38,687 nt of DNA from Limosilactobacillus caviae. Lineage in GTDB: Bacteria > Bacillota > Bacilli > Lactobacillales > Lactobacillaceae. The position numbers and the translations under genes are program-made. Positions 1-11,072 of the stretch are shown piece by piece. Where the stretch lies: the NCBI RefSeq assembly GCF_014635905.1, contig NZ_BMDS01000010.1, positions 1 to 38,687 on the forward strand, in the 5' to 3' direction. The notes under the pieces were generated by a model that had not been told where the DNA came from, ran no database searches, and worked only from the letters and a program-made list of their open reading frames with translations. Every line of letters begins with the position of its first letter. Within the stretch, counting starts at the first letter, position 1.

Positions 1-2
1 AC

Positions 3-3000
3 GGCAATCAAGTAGAATTTTCTGGTTGGCATGCCAGTGACCAAGCCTTTAATATGCCTTATCAATGGTTGATTGTACTATCTAATGGTAAGGAAGTTGG
101 TCGTCAACTTATTAGCACTACTAAAGATGGAGTTGCTGGATTTAATAGAAATGATGTCTACAATGCCTTCCCAGAAATTGCTGGTAGTGTTCAATCTGGT
201 TTCCAGGGATCGATGACGCTTAAAAACAGCTTAAATAATACTAGTGTTCAACTAGTTCATCGTTTTAGTGATGATGGAAAAAATGGTGAAGGTAACCGAA
301 TTGATTTTTGGTCTACTAGTTTACCTGTAAAAGATGGCTTCCAGTTAGGGAAAGGTCCTCTTCATAAATTTGGTTTACAGACAATTAATGGTAAGCAATA
401 TTTCGTTGATACGGTAACTAACCAACCACGAAAGAATTTCTTATTACAAGATGGTGATAATTGGCTTTACTTTGATAGTGTCACTGGAGCTGCCCAGAAT
501 GCATTAAAACTTCAATTTGATAAAGGAACTGTTTCTTTTGACGCAGCATTCATAAATGGTAACCAAGCTTATAGCTATGATAACAACAGTATTGAAAATG
601 TTAATGGTTTCTTAACTGCAGATACTTGGTATCGACCAAAACAGATTTTAAAGGACGGTACTACTTGGACTAATACTAAAGAAAATGACCTACGTCCACT
701 GTTAATGGTTTGGTGGCCAAACAGACAAATTCAAGTGGACTATCTTAATTACATGAAGAAAAATGGTTTGATTAATACTAATGGTAATTTCTCCGTTAAT
801 GAAGATAACACTACTTTGAGTAAGGCTACAGAGGACGTTCAACGCAATATTGAAAAGCGAATCAATAATGAGAACAGTTCTGAGTGGCTAAAGGTAATGA
901 TTAATGAATTTATTAAGACTGAGTCAATCTGGAACAAGTCTAGTGAAAGTGAAGATTATGGTGGCCTTCAGCTTCAAGGTGGATTCCTTAAGTATGTAAA
1001 TAGCGATCTTACTAAGTATGCTAATTCAGATTGGCGTTTAATGGATCGAACTGCAACTAATATTAATGGTAAAGGTTATGGTGGGGCAGAGTTCCTATTA
1101 GCCAATGATATTGATAACTCAAATCCAGTAGTTCAAGCTGAAGAATTAAACTGGCTTTACTACTTAATGAATTTTGGTACAATTACGGGCAATAATTCAG
1201 AAGCTAATTTTGATGGTATTCGTGTTGATGCTGTTGATAACGTTGATGTTGATCTATTGAGCATTGCCCGCAACTACTTTAATGCAGCATATAACATGGA
1301 ACAGAGTGATGCTAATGCTAATAAGCATCTTAATATCCTCGAAGACTGGGGTTGGGACGACCCTGCATATGTTAACCAAATCGGCAATCCACAATTAACA
1401 ATGGATGATCGTTTCCGCAATGCAATTATGGATACTTTATCAGGTAGCCCAGAAAATAATCAAGGACTTAGTAAATTAATTACTCAGGCCTTAGTAAACC
1501 GAGCTAATGATAGTACTGAAAACGCAGTAATTCCAAGTTATACTTTTGTAAGAGCACATGATAGTAACGCACAGGACCAAATTCGTCAGGCAATCCAGGC
1601 GGCAACTGGTAAGCCTTATGGTCAATTTAACTTAGAAGATGAAAAGAAGGGTATGGATCTCTATATTAAAGATCAAAACTCTACTAATAAGAAGTGGAAT
1701 TTATACAATATGCCTTCTGCATATACTGTATTATTAACTAGCAAGGATACTGTTCCTCGTGTTTATTATGGTGATTTATATCAAGATGGTGGGCAGTACA
1801 TGGAACATCAAACTCGTTACTACCCAACTATTACTAACTTACTTAAGACACGGATTAAGTATGTTGCTGGTGGTCAAACAATGAATGTTGATAATAACGG
1901 CGTTTTGACCAGTGTACGTTTTGGTAAGGGTGCGATGACAGTAAATGACGCTGGAAATACTGAAACCCGAACTGAAGGTATTGGTGTTGTTATCAGTAAT
2001 GACACCAACTTAGCACTTAAAGATTCTGATTCAGTAGTACTTCATATGGGTGCTGCTCATAAGAACCAGAAGTATCGTGCAGTTATTTTGACAACACAGG
2101 ATGGGGTTAAAAATTATGAAAGCGATGAGAATGCACCAATTGCATATACTGATGCTAATGGTGATCTTCGCTTCTTTAACCGTGATTTAACTATTAGTGG
2201 TGCTGGTACGCAAGCTAATACTGCTGTAAAAGGTTATGCTAACCCAGATGTTACTGGATATCTTGCTGTATGGGTTCCTGCTGATGCTCCAGCTGATCAA
2301 GATGCACGAACTATTGCGAGCGATGAAGCTCATACAACCAAGACTGCCTATCGTTCTAATGCAGCACTTGATTCTAATGTAATTTATGAAGGATTCTCAA
2401 ACTTTATTTATTGGCCTACAACTAAGGATGAAAGGACAAATGTAAGAATTGCTCAAAATGCTGACTTGTTTAAGTCATGGGGAATTACTTCATTTGAAAT
2501 GGCACCACAATACAATTCAAGTAAAGATGGTACATTCTTAGACTCAATTATTGATAATGGGTATGCATTTACGGATCGATACGACTTGGGTATGAGTACA
2601 CCAAATAAATATGGTTCTGACGAAGACTTACGAAATGCTCTTCAATCTTTGCATAAAGCTGGCTTACAAGCTATTGCCGATTGGGTTCCTGACCAAATAT
2701 ACAACTTGCCGGGCAAAGAAGCTGTTACAGTTATCCGCTCGGATGATCATGGTAATACTTGGGAAAATTCAACCATTAAGAATACTGTTTATGTTGTAAA
2801 TACTATCGGTGGTGGTGAATATCAGAAGAAATATGGTGGAGCATTCTTAGATGACCTCCAAAAGCAATATCCTGATCTCTTTAAACAAAAATATGCTACT
2901 ACTGGGACAACAATTGATCCAAGTGTCAAGATTACTGAGTGGTCTGCTAAATACTTGAATGGTACTAATATTCTTCATCGTGGTTCAGGCTATGTTCTCC

Positions 3001-3494
3001 GTTCAAATGATGGGCAATACTATAATCTTGGTACCAGTACTAAGCAGTTCTTGCCGAGCCAACTAATGGGCAAGGGTGAAGCTAATGAAAATAGCTTTGT
3101 GATGAGTACAGATGGTAAATACCATTACTACAACGAAAATGGTGAAATGGTTAAGAATACGTTTATTCAAGATAGTACTGGAAATTGGTACTTCTTTGAC
3201 AATAAAGGTGATATGGTAGCTAATAAGAACTTTGTTGAGGTTAATTCTAATGGTACTAGTGGCACATATTTATTCTTAAATAATGGTGTTTCATTCCGTT
3301 CAGGATTAGTTAAGACGACTGATGGCACATACTACTTTGATGGTGATGGTCGTATGGTAAGAAACCAAGTGGTTAAAGCCGGAGCAATGACGTATGTTCT
3401 TGACCAAACTGGTAAGCTTATCAGTGAATCATATGATCCATCAGCTACAGAAGCCCACCCTCTAAAGCCAGGTGACTTAAGTGGTCAAAACTAG
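3..3494 (+). CDS. GH70 glucansucrase, GTF180-like (5' end outside window)
   Basis: Extracellular glucansucrase that splits sucrose and polymerises glucose into alpha-glucan. The reading frame is open from the window edge, so the N-terminus with signal peptide and most variable-region repeats is missing. The visible part begins inside one RDV repeat (SGWHAS, then RNDV, SGF, HRFSDD), followed by glucan-binding-type segments and the circularly permuted GH70 barrel. Motif II ([13 protein letters not shown], nucleophile Asp codon 1227-1229), motif III ([11 protein letters not shown], acid/base Glu 1341-1343) and motif IV ([12 protein letters not shown], Asp 1560-1562) come first. Motif I ([13 protein letters not shown], near 2680) comes last, as expected for GH70. 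The Trp after ILED favours a sucrose-using enzyme over the 4,6-alpha-glucanotransferases, which I recall having Tyr there. Val/Val in motif II and Ser-Asn-Ala in motif IV match my memory of L. reuteri GTF180 (mixed alpha-1,6/alpha-1,3 glucan). YG-type repeats end the protein; no LPXTG anchor is visible. Confidence 0.93.
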   Translation, partial: GNQVEFSGWHASDQAFNMPYQWLIVLSNGKEVGRQLISTTKDGVAGFNRNDVYNAFPEIAGSVQSGFQGSMTLKNSLNNTSVQLVHRFSDDGKNGEGNRIDFWSTSLPVKDGFQLGKGPLHKFGLQTINGKQYFVDTVTNQPRKNFLLQDGDNWLYFDSVTGAAQNALKLQFDKGTVSFDAAFINGNQAYSYDNNSIENVNGFLTADTWYRPKQILKDGTTWTNTKENDLRPLLMVWWPNRQIQVDYLNYMKKNGLINTNGNFSVNEDNTTLSKATEDVQRNIEKRINNENSSEWLKVMINEFIKTESIWNKSSESEDYGGLQLQGGFLKYVNSDLTKYANSDWRLMDRTATNINGKGYGGAEFLLANDIDNSNPVVQAEELNWLYYLMNFGTITGNNSEANFDGIRVDAVDNVDVDLLSIARNYFNAAYNMEQSDANANKHLNILEDWGWDDPAYVNQIGNPQLTMDDRFRNAIMDTLSGSPENNQGLSKLITQALVNRANDSTENAVIPSYTFVRAHDSNAQDQIRQAIQAATGKPYGQFNLEDEKKGMDLYIKDQNSTNKKWNLYNMPSAYTVLLTSKDTVPRVYYGDLYQDGGQYMEHQTRYYPTITNLLKTRIKYVAGGQTMNVDNNGVLTSVRFGKGAMTVNDAGNTETRTEGIGVVISNDTNLALKDSDSVVLHMGAAHKNQKYRAVILTTQDGVKNYESDENAPIAYTDANGDLRFFNRDLTISGAGTQANTAVKGYANPDVTGYLAVWVPADAPADQDARTIASDEAHTTKTAYRSNAALDSNVIYEGFSNFIYWPTTKDERTNVRIAQNADLFKSWGITSFEMAPQYNSSKDGTFLDSIIDNGYAFTDRYDLGMSTPNKYGSDEDLRNALQSLHKAGLQAIADWVPDQIYNLPGKEAVTVIRSDDHGNTWENSTIKNTVYVVNTIGGGEYQKKYGGAFLDDLQKQYPDLFKQKYATTGTTIDPSVKITEWSAKYLNGTNILHRGSGYVLRSNDGQYYNLGTSTKQFLPSQLMGKGEANENSFVMSTDGKYHYYNENGEMVKNTFIQDSTGNWYFFDNKGDMVANKNFVEVNSNGTSGTYLFLNNGVSFRSGLVKTTDGTYYFDGDGRMVRNQVVKAGAMTYVLDQTGKLISESYDPSATEAHPLKPGDLSGQN

Positions 3495-3549
3495 ATTTTA
3501 GTAGGTAATAAATAATCTTTGTAAACAAAAACTAGCCTAATCTTTAAGG

Positions 3550-3592
3550 GTCACTTAATTGGTAATTCATGATACCAATTAAGTGACTTTTT
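3550..3592 (+). terminator. Rho-independent terminator of the glucansucrase gene
   Basis: A perfect 15-bp stem (3550-3564 with 3573-3587) with an 8-nt loop is followed by a run of T. It separates the glucansucrase transcript from rmlA. Confidence 0.92.
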
Positions 3593-3624
3593 AAGTAACT
3601 GAATAAAAAGTAATAATCAGACAT

Positions 3625-3652
3625 TTGATAACATAAATTGTGTTAAAATAAT
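3625..3652 (+). promoter_or_regulatory. rmlA: Candidate rmlA promoter
   Basis: TTGATA (3625-3630) lies 16 bp before AATAAT (3647-3652). An overlapping extended -10, TG-T-TAAAAT (3641-3649), is an alternative without a good -35. A strong ribosome binding site, AAGGAGG, follows at 3672-3678. The exact start of transcription cannot be decided from sequence. Confidence 0.45.
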
Positions 3653-3683
3653 AAAGGATTTTTGAACTCATAAGGAGGCCACT

Positions 3684-4556
3684 ATGAAAGGAATAATTTT
3701 AGCAGGTGGGTCTGGTACCCGTCTCTATCCAATTACGCGTGGTATTTCAAAACAATTGATTCCGGTTTATGATAAGCCAATGATTTATTATCCGCTATCG
3801 ACTTTAATGCTAGCTGGAATTCGTGATATTTTAGTTATTTCAACCCCCGAATATATGCCTCTTTTTCAAGACTTATTAGGGGATGGTTCTAATTTAGGAC
3901 TTAATTTTTCATATAAGGTGCAGGAACACCCTAATGGCTTAGCGGAAGCTTTTATCCTTGGTGAAGATTTCATTGGTGATGATAGTGTCTGCTTAATCCT
4001 CGGTGATAACATTTACTATGGAGCGGGCTTATCGGAGTTAGTTCAGTCGGCTGCTAAAAAGACTGACGGGGCAACTGTCTTTGGTTACCATGTCAATGAT
4101 CCCGAACGTTTCGGAGTAGTTGACTTTGATGATCAGATGCATGCTTTATCAATTGAAGAGAAGCCGGCTCATCCCAAGAGTAATTACGCGGTTACTGGTT
4201 TGTACTTCTATGATAATCAGGTCGTTGATATTGCTAAGAACATCAAGCCATCTGCGCGCGGTGAATTAGAGATTACCGATGTTAATAAAGAATACCTTCG
4301 TCAAGGTAAGCTAGACGTTAAGTTAATGGGTCGTGGTTATGCCTGGCTTGATACCGGGACTCATGATTCAATGCTTGAAGCAGCCAACTTTATTGCCACG
4401 ATTGAAAAACGGCAAAACCTTAAAGTGGCTTGCCTTGAAGAAATTGCCTATCGGATGGGCTACATTAATAAGGAAGAATTAGTAGAATTGGCGCAACCAT
4501 TAAAGAAGAATGATTACGGTCAGTATTTATTACGATTAGCGGAACAGGAGAATTAA
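3684..4556 (+). CDS. rmlA: Glucose-1-phosphate thymidylyltransferase
   Basis: First step of dTDP-L-rhamnose synthesis: joins glucose-1-phosphate and dTTP to give dTDP-glucose in the cytoplasm. The 290-residue length is normal for RmlA/RfbA. The nucleotide-binding signature [11 protein letters not shown] and the following [17 protein letters not shown] are at the N-terminus, and LGDNIYYG and the EEKP segment follow. ATG 3684 has a near-consensus Shine-Dalgarno. It is the first gene of rmlACBD, with a 4-nt gap to rmlC, so translation is probably coupled. The product feeds rhamnose into a wall or capsular polysaccharide; no rhamnosyltransferase is seen in this window, so the acceptor polymer is unknown. 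Confidence 0.97.
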   Translation: MKGIILAGGSGTRLYPITRGISKQLIPVYDKPMIYYPLSTLMLAGIRDILVISTPEYMPLFQDLLGDGSNLGLNFSYKVQEHPNGLAEAFILGEDFIGDDSVCLILGDNIYYGAGLSELVQSAAKKTDGATVFGYHVNDPERFGVVDFDDQMHALSIEEKPAHPKSNYAVTGLYFYDNQVVDIAKNIKPSARGELEITDVNKEYLRQGKLDVKLMGRGYAWLDTGTHDSMLEAANFIATIEKRQNLKVACLEEIAYRMGYINKEELVELAQPLKKNDYGQYLLRLAEQEN

Positions 4557-4560
4557 GATA

Positions 4561-6194
<1,634 letters not shown>

Positions 6195-6205
6195 TAATTA
6201 ATAAA

Positions 6206-6252
6206 AATAGTCGTGATATTCTAATCGATTGCCGATGAACATCACGACTATT
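6206..6252 (+). repeat. Intergenic inverted repeat between rmlB and rmlD
   Basis: AATAGTCGTGAT (6206-6217) is perfectly complementary to ATCACGACTATT (6241-6252). The 23-nt loop can form a small inner hairpin (ATCG 6224-6227 with CGAT 6233-6236). No good T-run follows, so it is not a classic terminator. It may be a processing or stability element, a weak attenuator, or an operator-like site lowering rmlD expression relative to rmlB. Confidence 0.7.
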
Positions 6253-6276
6253 AATTTAAAAGCGAGGGGAAAAGCG

Positions 6277-7116
6277 ATGACAAAAATTTTAATCACCGGT
6301 GCCAATGGTCAACTAGGCTCAGAATTACGCAATTTATTAGATGAACGGGGCATTGAGTACGATGCCTTCGATTCAAAGCAAATGGATATTACTAACAAAG
6401 AGATTGTAGACAAAAAGATCAACGCATTAAAACCAGCTGTTATTTATCATTGTGCAGCCTATACTGCTGTTGATAATGCCGAAGATGTGGCTAAAGAGTT
6501 AAACTGGCAGGTAAATGAAGTCGGTACGCGTAATGTTGCCGAAGCAGCGAAAAAAGTTGGTGCCAAGATGGTCTATATCAGCACCGACTATGTTTTTGAT
6601 GGTACTAATGAGGGAGAATATGAAGTTAATGCCCCAGTCAACCCAAAAAATGAATACGGTAAGGCTAAGTTAGCAGGTGAAGAAGCAGTTAAGGCAATTC
6701 TTGACGATTATTATATTATCCGTACTTCTTGGGTTTTTGGTAAGTATGGCAAGAACTTTGTCTACACCATGTTACGACTTGCCAAGGATCACGATAAATT
6801 AACAGTTGTAAATGATCAATTTGGCCGTCCAACCTGGACTCGCACTTTAGCTGAATTTATGACATACTTAGTTGATAATAACCAGCCATTTGGTACATAT
6901 CAATTATCTAATGAAGGCTCCTGCTCATGGTACGAATTTGCCAGTGAGATTTTGAAAGATCAGGATGTTGAAGTGGCACCAGTTGATTCAAGTGCCTATC
7001 CTGCTAAGGCTTACCGCCCACGTCATTCAGTGATGAGCTTGAAGAAAGCGGAGAGTACTGGTTTTGAGATTATGGATTGGCAGAGTGCTCTCCAACAATT
7101 CTTAAAACTAGTTTAA
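6277..7116 (+). CDS. rmlD: dTDP-4-dehydrorhamnose reductase
   Basis: Last step of the pathway: reduces dTDP-4-keto-L-rhamnose to dTDP-L-rhamnose. ATG 6277 is chosen because GAGGGGA (6264-6270) precedes it and the protein then begins MTKILITGANGQLGSE, the normal RmlD N-terminus. An in-frame ATG at 6229 would put the start inside the inverted repeat and add 16 foreign residues. Rossmann GANGQLG, STDYVFDG and the catalytic YGKAK tetrad region are present, and the 279-residue length is typical. No terminator follows before the amidase gene 72 nt downstream, so readthrough into it is possible. Confidence 0.96.
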   Translation: MTKILITGANGQLGSELRNLLDERGIEYDAFDSKQMDITNKEIVDKKINALKPAVIYHCAAYTAVDNAEDVAKELNWQVNEVGTRNVAEAAKKVGAKMVYISTDYVFDGTNEGEYEVNAPVNPKNEYGKAKLAGEEAVKAILDDYYIIRTSWVFGKYGKNFVYTMLRLAKDHDKLTVVNDQFGRPTWTRTLAEFMTYLVDNNQPFGTYQLSNEGSCSWYEFASEILKDQDVEVAPVDSSAYPAKAYRPRHSVMSLKKAESTGFEIMDWQSALQQFLKLV

Positions 7117-7188
7117 AATTTGAGATTTTCTTAACGAAATTTGTGGTATCTTTAATAGTGTAATTTCTAATTTAATAGGGAGATAACA

Positions 7189-9840
7189 ATGGAAATTAAA
7201 AAACACTATAAATTATACAAAGATGGCAAACAATGGTGCTGCATGGCATTAGCCGCTGCTGCTGTATCGGCCAGTTTAATGCTTGGCAACGCTAGTGTAA
7301 AAGCTGATACCACAACGACTAATGATCCACAAACAGAACAAGTGGTAACGCCAGCTGCTGATAGCACAAGTCAGACCACAGACTTAGCTGCTCAAGAAAA
7401 GGCAGCCCAAGTAAAGGATAATGGTAATTATGGCTGGCTTGATTCAGCTAACGTGGTTAATAATGGTAACTTACAAGTTAGTGGTTGGCAGGCTACCAAC
7501 CAAGCGGCTGGTAAAGATAACCGGTATGTAATTGCTTATGACAGTACTACCAATACAGAATTAGGACGGACTAAGGTAAATGGAAATCTTGCCCGTCCCG
7601 ATGTCGCGAAGGCTTATCCTAATGTAGTCAATGCTAAGGATGCCGGTTACCAAGCAACGATGAATAACCTTGACTGGAGCAAGGTTAAGAATGTTGATGA
7701 CCATCTTCAAATCGTTAGCCGTTACAGTAATGCTGCTAACGGTGAAGGAGACCACGTTGATTCATGGTCGCAACCAATCAATTTAGATAAGAGCAACAAT
7801 GCCTATCTTGATAATTTCAGTATTGTTAATAACCAATTACAAGTAACCGGTTGGAATGCCACTAATAAAGCATTGGGCAAGAATAACCATTACATTATCT
7901 TATTTGACCGGACTGCCGGTCATGAGTTAGCACGGCAAAAGGCAACAGCTGTTGCCCGCCCCGATGTCGCCAAGGTTTACCCGCAGGTAATCAATGCGCA
8001 AAACTCTGGTTTTAATGTCAGCTTCTCATTGGCTAATGTGGACTTAAATCATGAATTGCAAGTTATTAGTCGCTACAGTGATGTCCAAAATGGTGAAGGC
8101 AATAATGTTAATTATTGGTATGCCCCAAAGAAATTCACTCCAAGCAATACCAGCAATCAAGGTTACCTTGATAACTTTAACCTTAGCAATGGGGAATTAA
8201 CCGTTGCTGGTTGGCACGCTACTGATTATTCTCAGATAGAGAGTAACCACTACTTAATTCTTTTTGATAAGAGTAACAATACTCAAGTAGCTTCAATCAG
8301 GGTTACTAATGTTGCCCGCCCCGATGTAGCTAAAGCTTATTCCGCTGTTCAGAGTGCTGGTCAATCTGGTTTTAATGCTAGTTTTGGTAAAGTTAATCTG
8401 ACTCCAGGTCACGCTTACCAAATCGTTAGCCGTTATTCAACTTTAGCTGAAGGCAACGGTGATAATGGTCAGAGTAAGTTTACTGATATCTGGTTCGCCC
8501 CAGTAACCTTAAATCAACAGGCTTACAGCATTGATAATTTCAGTGCGACTAAAGATGGCTTTAATGTAACCGGTTGGGTAGCTAGTGACCAGGCCATTAA
8601 TAAGCAAAATCCATACTTGATTTTATTAAACAATGGTAAAGAAATTGCGCGGACAAAGTTAAGCTTAACTGATCGTCCCGATGTAGCTAAGGTATATCCG
8701 AGCCTTTATAATTCAGGTAAGAGTGGCTTCGATGTTAATTTAAAGGTTGACCCAGCGACAGTAAATGGCACCTTAAAGATCTTGCTTCGTTTTGCTGGTT
8801 CAACAGATGGTAAGACTGATTTTAGTGATCAAACTAGTCAGGATTATCCAACAAATACAGGTAATTTTGATAATGTTCATATTACTGCAACCAAGGTAAG
8901 TCTTAGTGGTTGGCATGCAAGCACTCAAGTTGCTAATAGACCATATGAATACTTAATTGTTCTTGATAATGGTGGTAAGGAACTTTACCGTCAACAAATT
9001 ACTGATAAGGATATTACCCGTAACGATGTTCAAAATGTTTATCCATATATTAAGGAAGCTAATAAGTCTGGCTTCCAAGTAACAATGGATATCCCCGCTA
9101 ATATGCAAGGACACTTGGTTCGCTTTATTCATCGGATTACTGATGATCAACAAGGTAACGGTAATTATGTTGATTTCTATTCCAACCCAGTTATTATTAA
9201 TTTGCAATATAATATGAATGCAAACGGCATCAACCGTTATATTTTAGATAATGGCATTGGGCATGCAAATATTACGGTAAATCATGTTCTTAATGAAGCT
9301 AATGTAGCTAGTGGCATTTTGACTGGTAAATACAGTGAAACTAAAGATGGTAAGCCCAATATGGTCGTAGTTCATGAAACCGCCAACCCTAATGACAGTA
9401 TGGGGGGGGAGATTAACTACGAAAAGGCTAATTACAATGATGCTTTTGTGCATGCTTTTGTTGATGGTAACCAAATTGTAGAAATTGCCCCAACAGATCA
9501 TGAAGCCTGGGGAGCAGCCTATCCAGCAAATGGTCGAGCAGTTCAATTTGAACAGGTAGAAGTATATGGTGCAAATAACTTTGCTCACGAACTTGTAAAT
9601 GCTGCTTACTATACCGCATATAAGATGAATGAATATGGAATGTTCCCTAGTTTAGCACAATCAGATGGTACTGGATCATTATGGTCACACCATGATGTAA
9701 CTAGATATATTGCTAATGGTAAGACAAATCATACAGACCCTGATGGCTATTGGACAAATAGGGCATCACGTTACTTTGGCACTTCCTATACAATGAATGA
9801 CTTCTTTGAATTAGTTAAGTATGAATATTCTCACCTTTAG
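7189..9840 (+). CDS. Secreted N-acetylmuramoyl-L-alanine amidase with five RDV repeats
   Basis: Large secreted wall hydrolase (883 aa). The N-terminus carries a perfect KxYKxGKxW motif (KLYKDGKQW), a hydrophobic stretch and a likely cleavage after VKA-D near residue 40; such proteins are usually exported by the accessory SecA2/SecY2 route. A Thr/Gln-rich linker precedes five RDV repeats (about residues 81-671). The C-terminal domain (about 700-883) is an Amidase_2/PGRP type that cuts the MurNAc-L-Ala bond. Candidate zinc ligands are His729 (VVHETAN), His834/835 (SHHDV) and the Asp of TDPDGYW. A G8 tract at 9402-9409 encodes Met-Gly-Gly just after the first ligand. The frame is open here, but a slip of one G in either direction ends it within about 25 codons. 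GGGAGA precedes the start. No LPXTG motif; the RDV array is probably the retention module. Confidence 0.9.
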   Translation: MEIKKHYKLYKDGKQWCCMALAAAAVSASLMLGNASVKADTTTTNDPQTEQVVTPAADSTSQTTDLAAQEKAAQVKDNGNYGWLDSANVVNNGNLQVSGWQATNQAAGKDNRYVIAYDSTTNTELGRTKVNGNLARPDVAKAYPNVVNAKDAGYQATMNNLDWSKVKNVDDHLQIVSRYSNAANGEGDHVDSWSQPINLDKSNNAYLDNFSIVNNQLQVTGWNATNKALGKNNHYIILFDRTAGHELARQKATAVARPDVAKVYPQVINAQNSGFNVSFSLANVDLNHELQVISRYSDVQNGEGNNVNYWYAPKKFTPSNTSNQGYLDNFNLSNGELTVAGWHATDYSQIESNHYLILFDKSNNTQVASIRVTNVARPDVAKAYSAVQSAGQSGFNASFGKVNLTPGHAYQIVSRYSTLAEGNGDNGQSKFTDIWFAPVTLNQQAYSIDNFSATKDGFNVTGWVASDQAINKQNPYLILLNNGKEIARTKLSLTDRPDVAKVYPSLYNSGKSGFDVNLKVDPATVNGTLKILLRFAGSTDGKTDFSDQTSQDYPTNTGNFDNVHITATKVSLSGWHASTQVANRPYEYLIVLDNGGKELYRQQITDKDITRNDVQNVYPYIKEANKSGFQVTMDIPANMQGHLVRFIHRITDDQQGNGNYVDFYSNPVIINLQYNMNANGINRYILDNGIGHANITVNHVLNEANVASGILTGKYSETKDGKPNMVVVHETANPNDSMGGEINYEKANYNDAFVHAFVDGNQIVEIAPTDHEAWGAAYPANGRAVQFEQVEVYGANNFAHELVNAAYYTAYKMNEYGMFPSLAQSDGTGSLWSHHDVTRYIANGKTNHTDPDGYWTNRASRYFGTSYTMNDFFELVKYEYSHL
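7429..9201 (+). repeat. RDV repeat array of the amidase (5 units)
   Basis: Five protein-level repeats of about 110 residues, each ordered (G/A)(Y/W)LD, SGW(H/Q/N)AT, (L/I)(I/L)LFD, R(P/N)DVAKVYP, (S/A)G(F/Y), (S/H)R(Y/I)(S/T) and a terminal D(S/Y/F)W/Y. Units 3, 4 and 5 have position-specific features shared with the same positions in the M23 and transpeptidase proteins. The RDV/SGF/RYS signature is known from L. reuteri glucansucrase N-termini; its ligand is not known to me. Confidence 0.9.
9402..9409 (+). repeat. Poly-G tract (G8) in amidase domain
   Basis: Eight consecutive G after AT, encoding Met-Gly-Gly-Glu. Eight G keeps the frame. Nine G gives an immediate TAA; seven G gives a TAG 24 codons on. 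It is a candidate slipped-strand switch. Confidence 0.8.
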
Positions 9841-9856
9841 TAATTAATTTTTAAAC

Positions 9857-9897
9857 AAAACCTTCTAAAACTGCGGTACAATTTTAGAAGGTTTTTA
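9857..9897 (+). terminator. Rho-independent terminator after amidase gene
   Basis: A 14-bp perfect stem (9857-9870 with 9882-9895, core ACCTTCTAAAA) ends in a T-run. Its end is only about 18 nt from the next start codon, leaving no room for a promoter between them. Confidence 0.88.
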
Positions 9898-9914
9898 TTT
9901 TATAAGGAGTATCT

Positions 9915-11030
9915 ATGTCTAAGCAAAAATTTTATCATTGGCTTTTTTGGCCGTTAATGTTATTGTCGATAGCAACTTTGATCTGGATGTGTACGAAAAT
10001 CCAGTTTGTATTTCAACCATTTCTAACTTTTATTTCAGTTGTTTTTGTTCCCCTGATTATCTCTGGCTTCTTGTATTATATGTTAAATCCGGTTTTAAAG
10101 CTTTTTATGAAGATTAAAATTGGTCGTTTTCGGATGAACAAGGGGCTAGCTAGTTTATTAATTGTGTTGTTGCTAATTGTGATTATTGTCGGGGGGATAA
10201 CGATGCTGATTCCGCCGGTAGTAAAGGAAATTTCTTCCTTAGTTCGTCATTTACCGCAAACAGTTACCGGATTACAGCATTTAATTAATGATACTATTCA
10301 ACACTCATTTTTAAAGAACGTTGATTTAAATTCTTATTACCGTCAGTTTGATCACCAGTTAGCTGGCTATGCTCAAAAAGTTCTACAAGGACTATCTGAG
10401 CGGGTAGGTGATATTATCGGGATGTTGACAAACGTTACTGTTGTGACTATTACTGTTCCCGTAATGCTATTCTACATGCTTAAGGATGGTTCTAAGCTTA
10501 TTCCAAGTATTCAGAAATGGCTTTCACCTCACCATGCTAAAGAGGTGAATGAACTCCTTGGGAAGATGAATTCCACCTTGTCCTCATATATTTCCGGACA
10601 GATGATCGAGTGCCTATTTGTTGGTGTGTTTACATCAATTGGTTATGTAATTATCGGCCAGCCATTGGCAATCGTGCTAGGAATTGTTGCTGGACTAACC
10701 AATATTATTCCATACATTGGGCCTTATATTGGGATTGCACCTGCCTTGTTTGTGGCATTAACAATGGCGCCAAATAAAATTATTTGGGTAATCGTTGTTG
10801 TAATTGTTGTTCAACAGGTAGATGGAAATATTGTTTACCCAAATATTATTGGTAAGACATTACAAATCCACCCGTTAACAATTATTATGTTATTGCTTGC
10901 TGCCGGTCATATTGCCGGAATTGGTGGAATGATTCTTTGCATTCCATTCTATGCGGTTATTAAGACCATTTGTGAATACTTCTTTGATATTTACCGAATT
11001 GAACACCCAATAAAAGAAAAACAAGAGTAA
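9915..11030 (+). CDS. AI-2E family transporter (YdbI/PerM-like membrane protein)
   Basis: Polytopic membrane protein of 371 residues in the AI-2E transporter/PerM family. Two N-terminal hydrophobic segments are followed by another (LLIVLLLIVIIVGGITMLI), a more polar central region and a C-terminal cluster of membrane segments. The family-typical GLTNIIPYIGPYIG and the conserved QQVDGNIVYPNIIG are both present. The substrate is not settled for most members: autoinducer-2 export, ion or sodium/proton exchange have been proposed. AAGGAG precedes ATG 9915. The upstream terminator abuts the gene, so expression must come by readthrough or from a promoter inside the amidase gene. Confidence 0.92.
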   Translation: MSKQKFYHWLFWPLMLLSIATLIWMCTKIQFVFQPFLTFISVVFVPLIISGFLYYMLNPVLKLFMKIKIGRFRMNKGLASLLIVLLLIVIIVGGITMLIPPVVKEISSLVRHLPQTVTGLQHLINDTIQHSFLKNVDLNSYYRQFDHQLAGYAQKVLQGLSERVGDIIGMLTNVTVVTITVPVMLFYMLKDGSKLIPSIQKWLSPHHAKEVNELLGKMNSTLSSYISGQMIECLFVGVFTSIGYVIIGQPLAIVLGIVAGLTNIIPYIGPYIGIAPALFVALTMAPNKIIWVIVVVIVVQQVDGNIVYPNIIGKTLQIHPLTIIMLLLAAGHIAGIGGMILCIPFYAVIKTICEYFFDIYRIEHPIKEKQE

Positions 11031-11032
11031 AG

Positions 11033-11070
11033 AAAAATCTTCGCTGATTTAATTTCAACGAAGATTTTTT
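11033..11070. terminator. Bidirectional terminator between convergent genes
   Basis: AAAAATCTTCG (11033-11043) pairs with CGAAGATTTTT (11059-11069). Flanking A- and T-runs serve both the AI-2E-family gene and the converging LCP gene. Confidence 0.88.
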
Positions 11071-11072
11071 AT

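Noticed and set aside
8953-9619. Minus-strand frames inside the RDV genes
   Set aside because: They mirror the repetitive plus-strand coding sequence, have no ribosome binding sites and encode no recognisable domains.
10191-10196. G6 run in the AI-2E-family gene as a phase switch
   Set aside because: Six G is short, encodes a plausible Gly-Gly in a membrane segment, and lies in a conserved frame; slippage at this length is much less likely.
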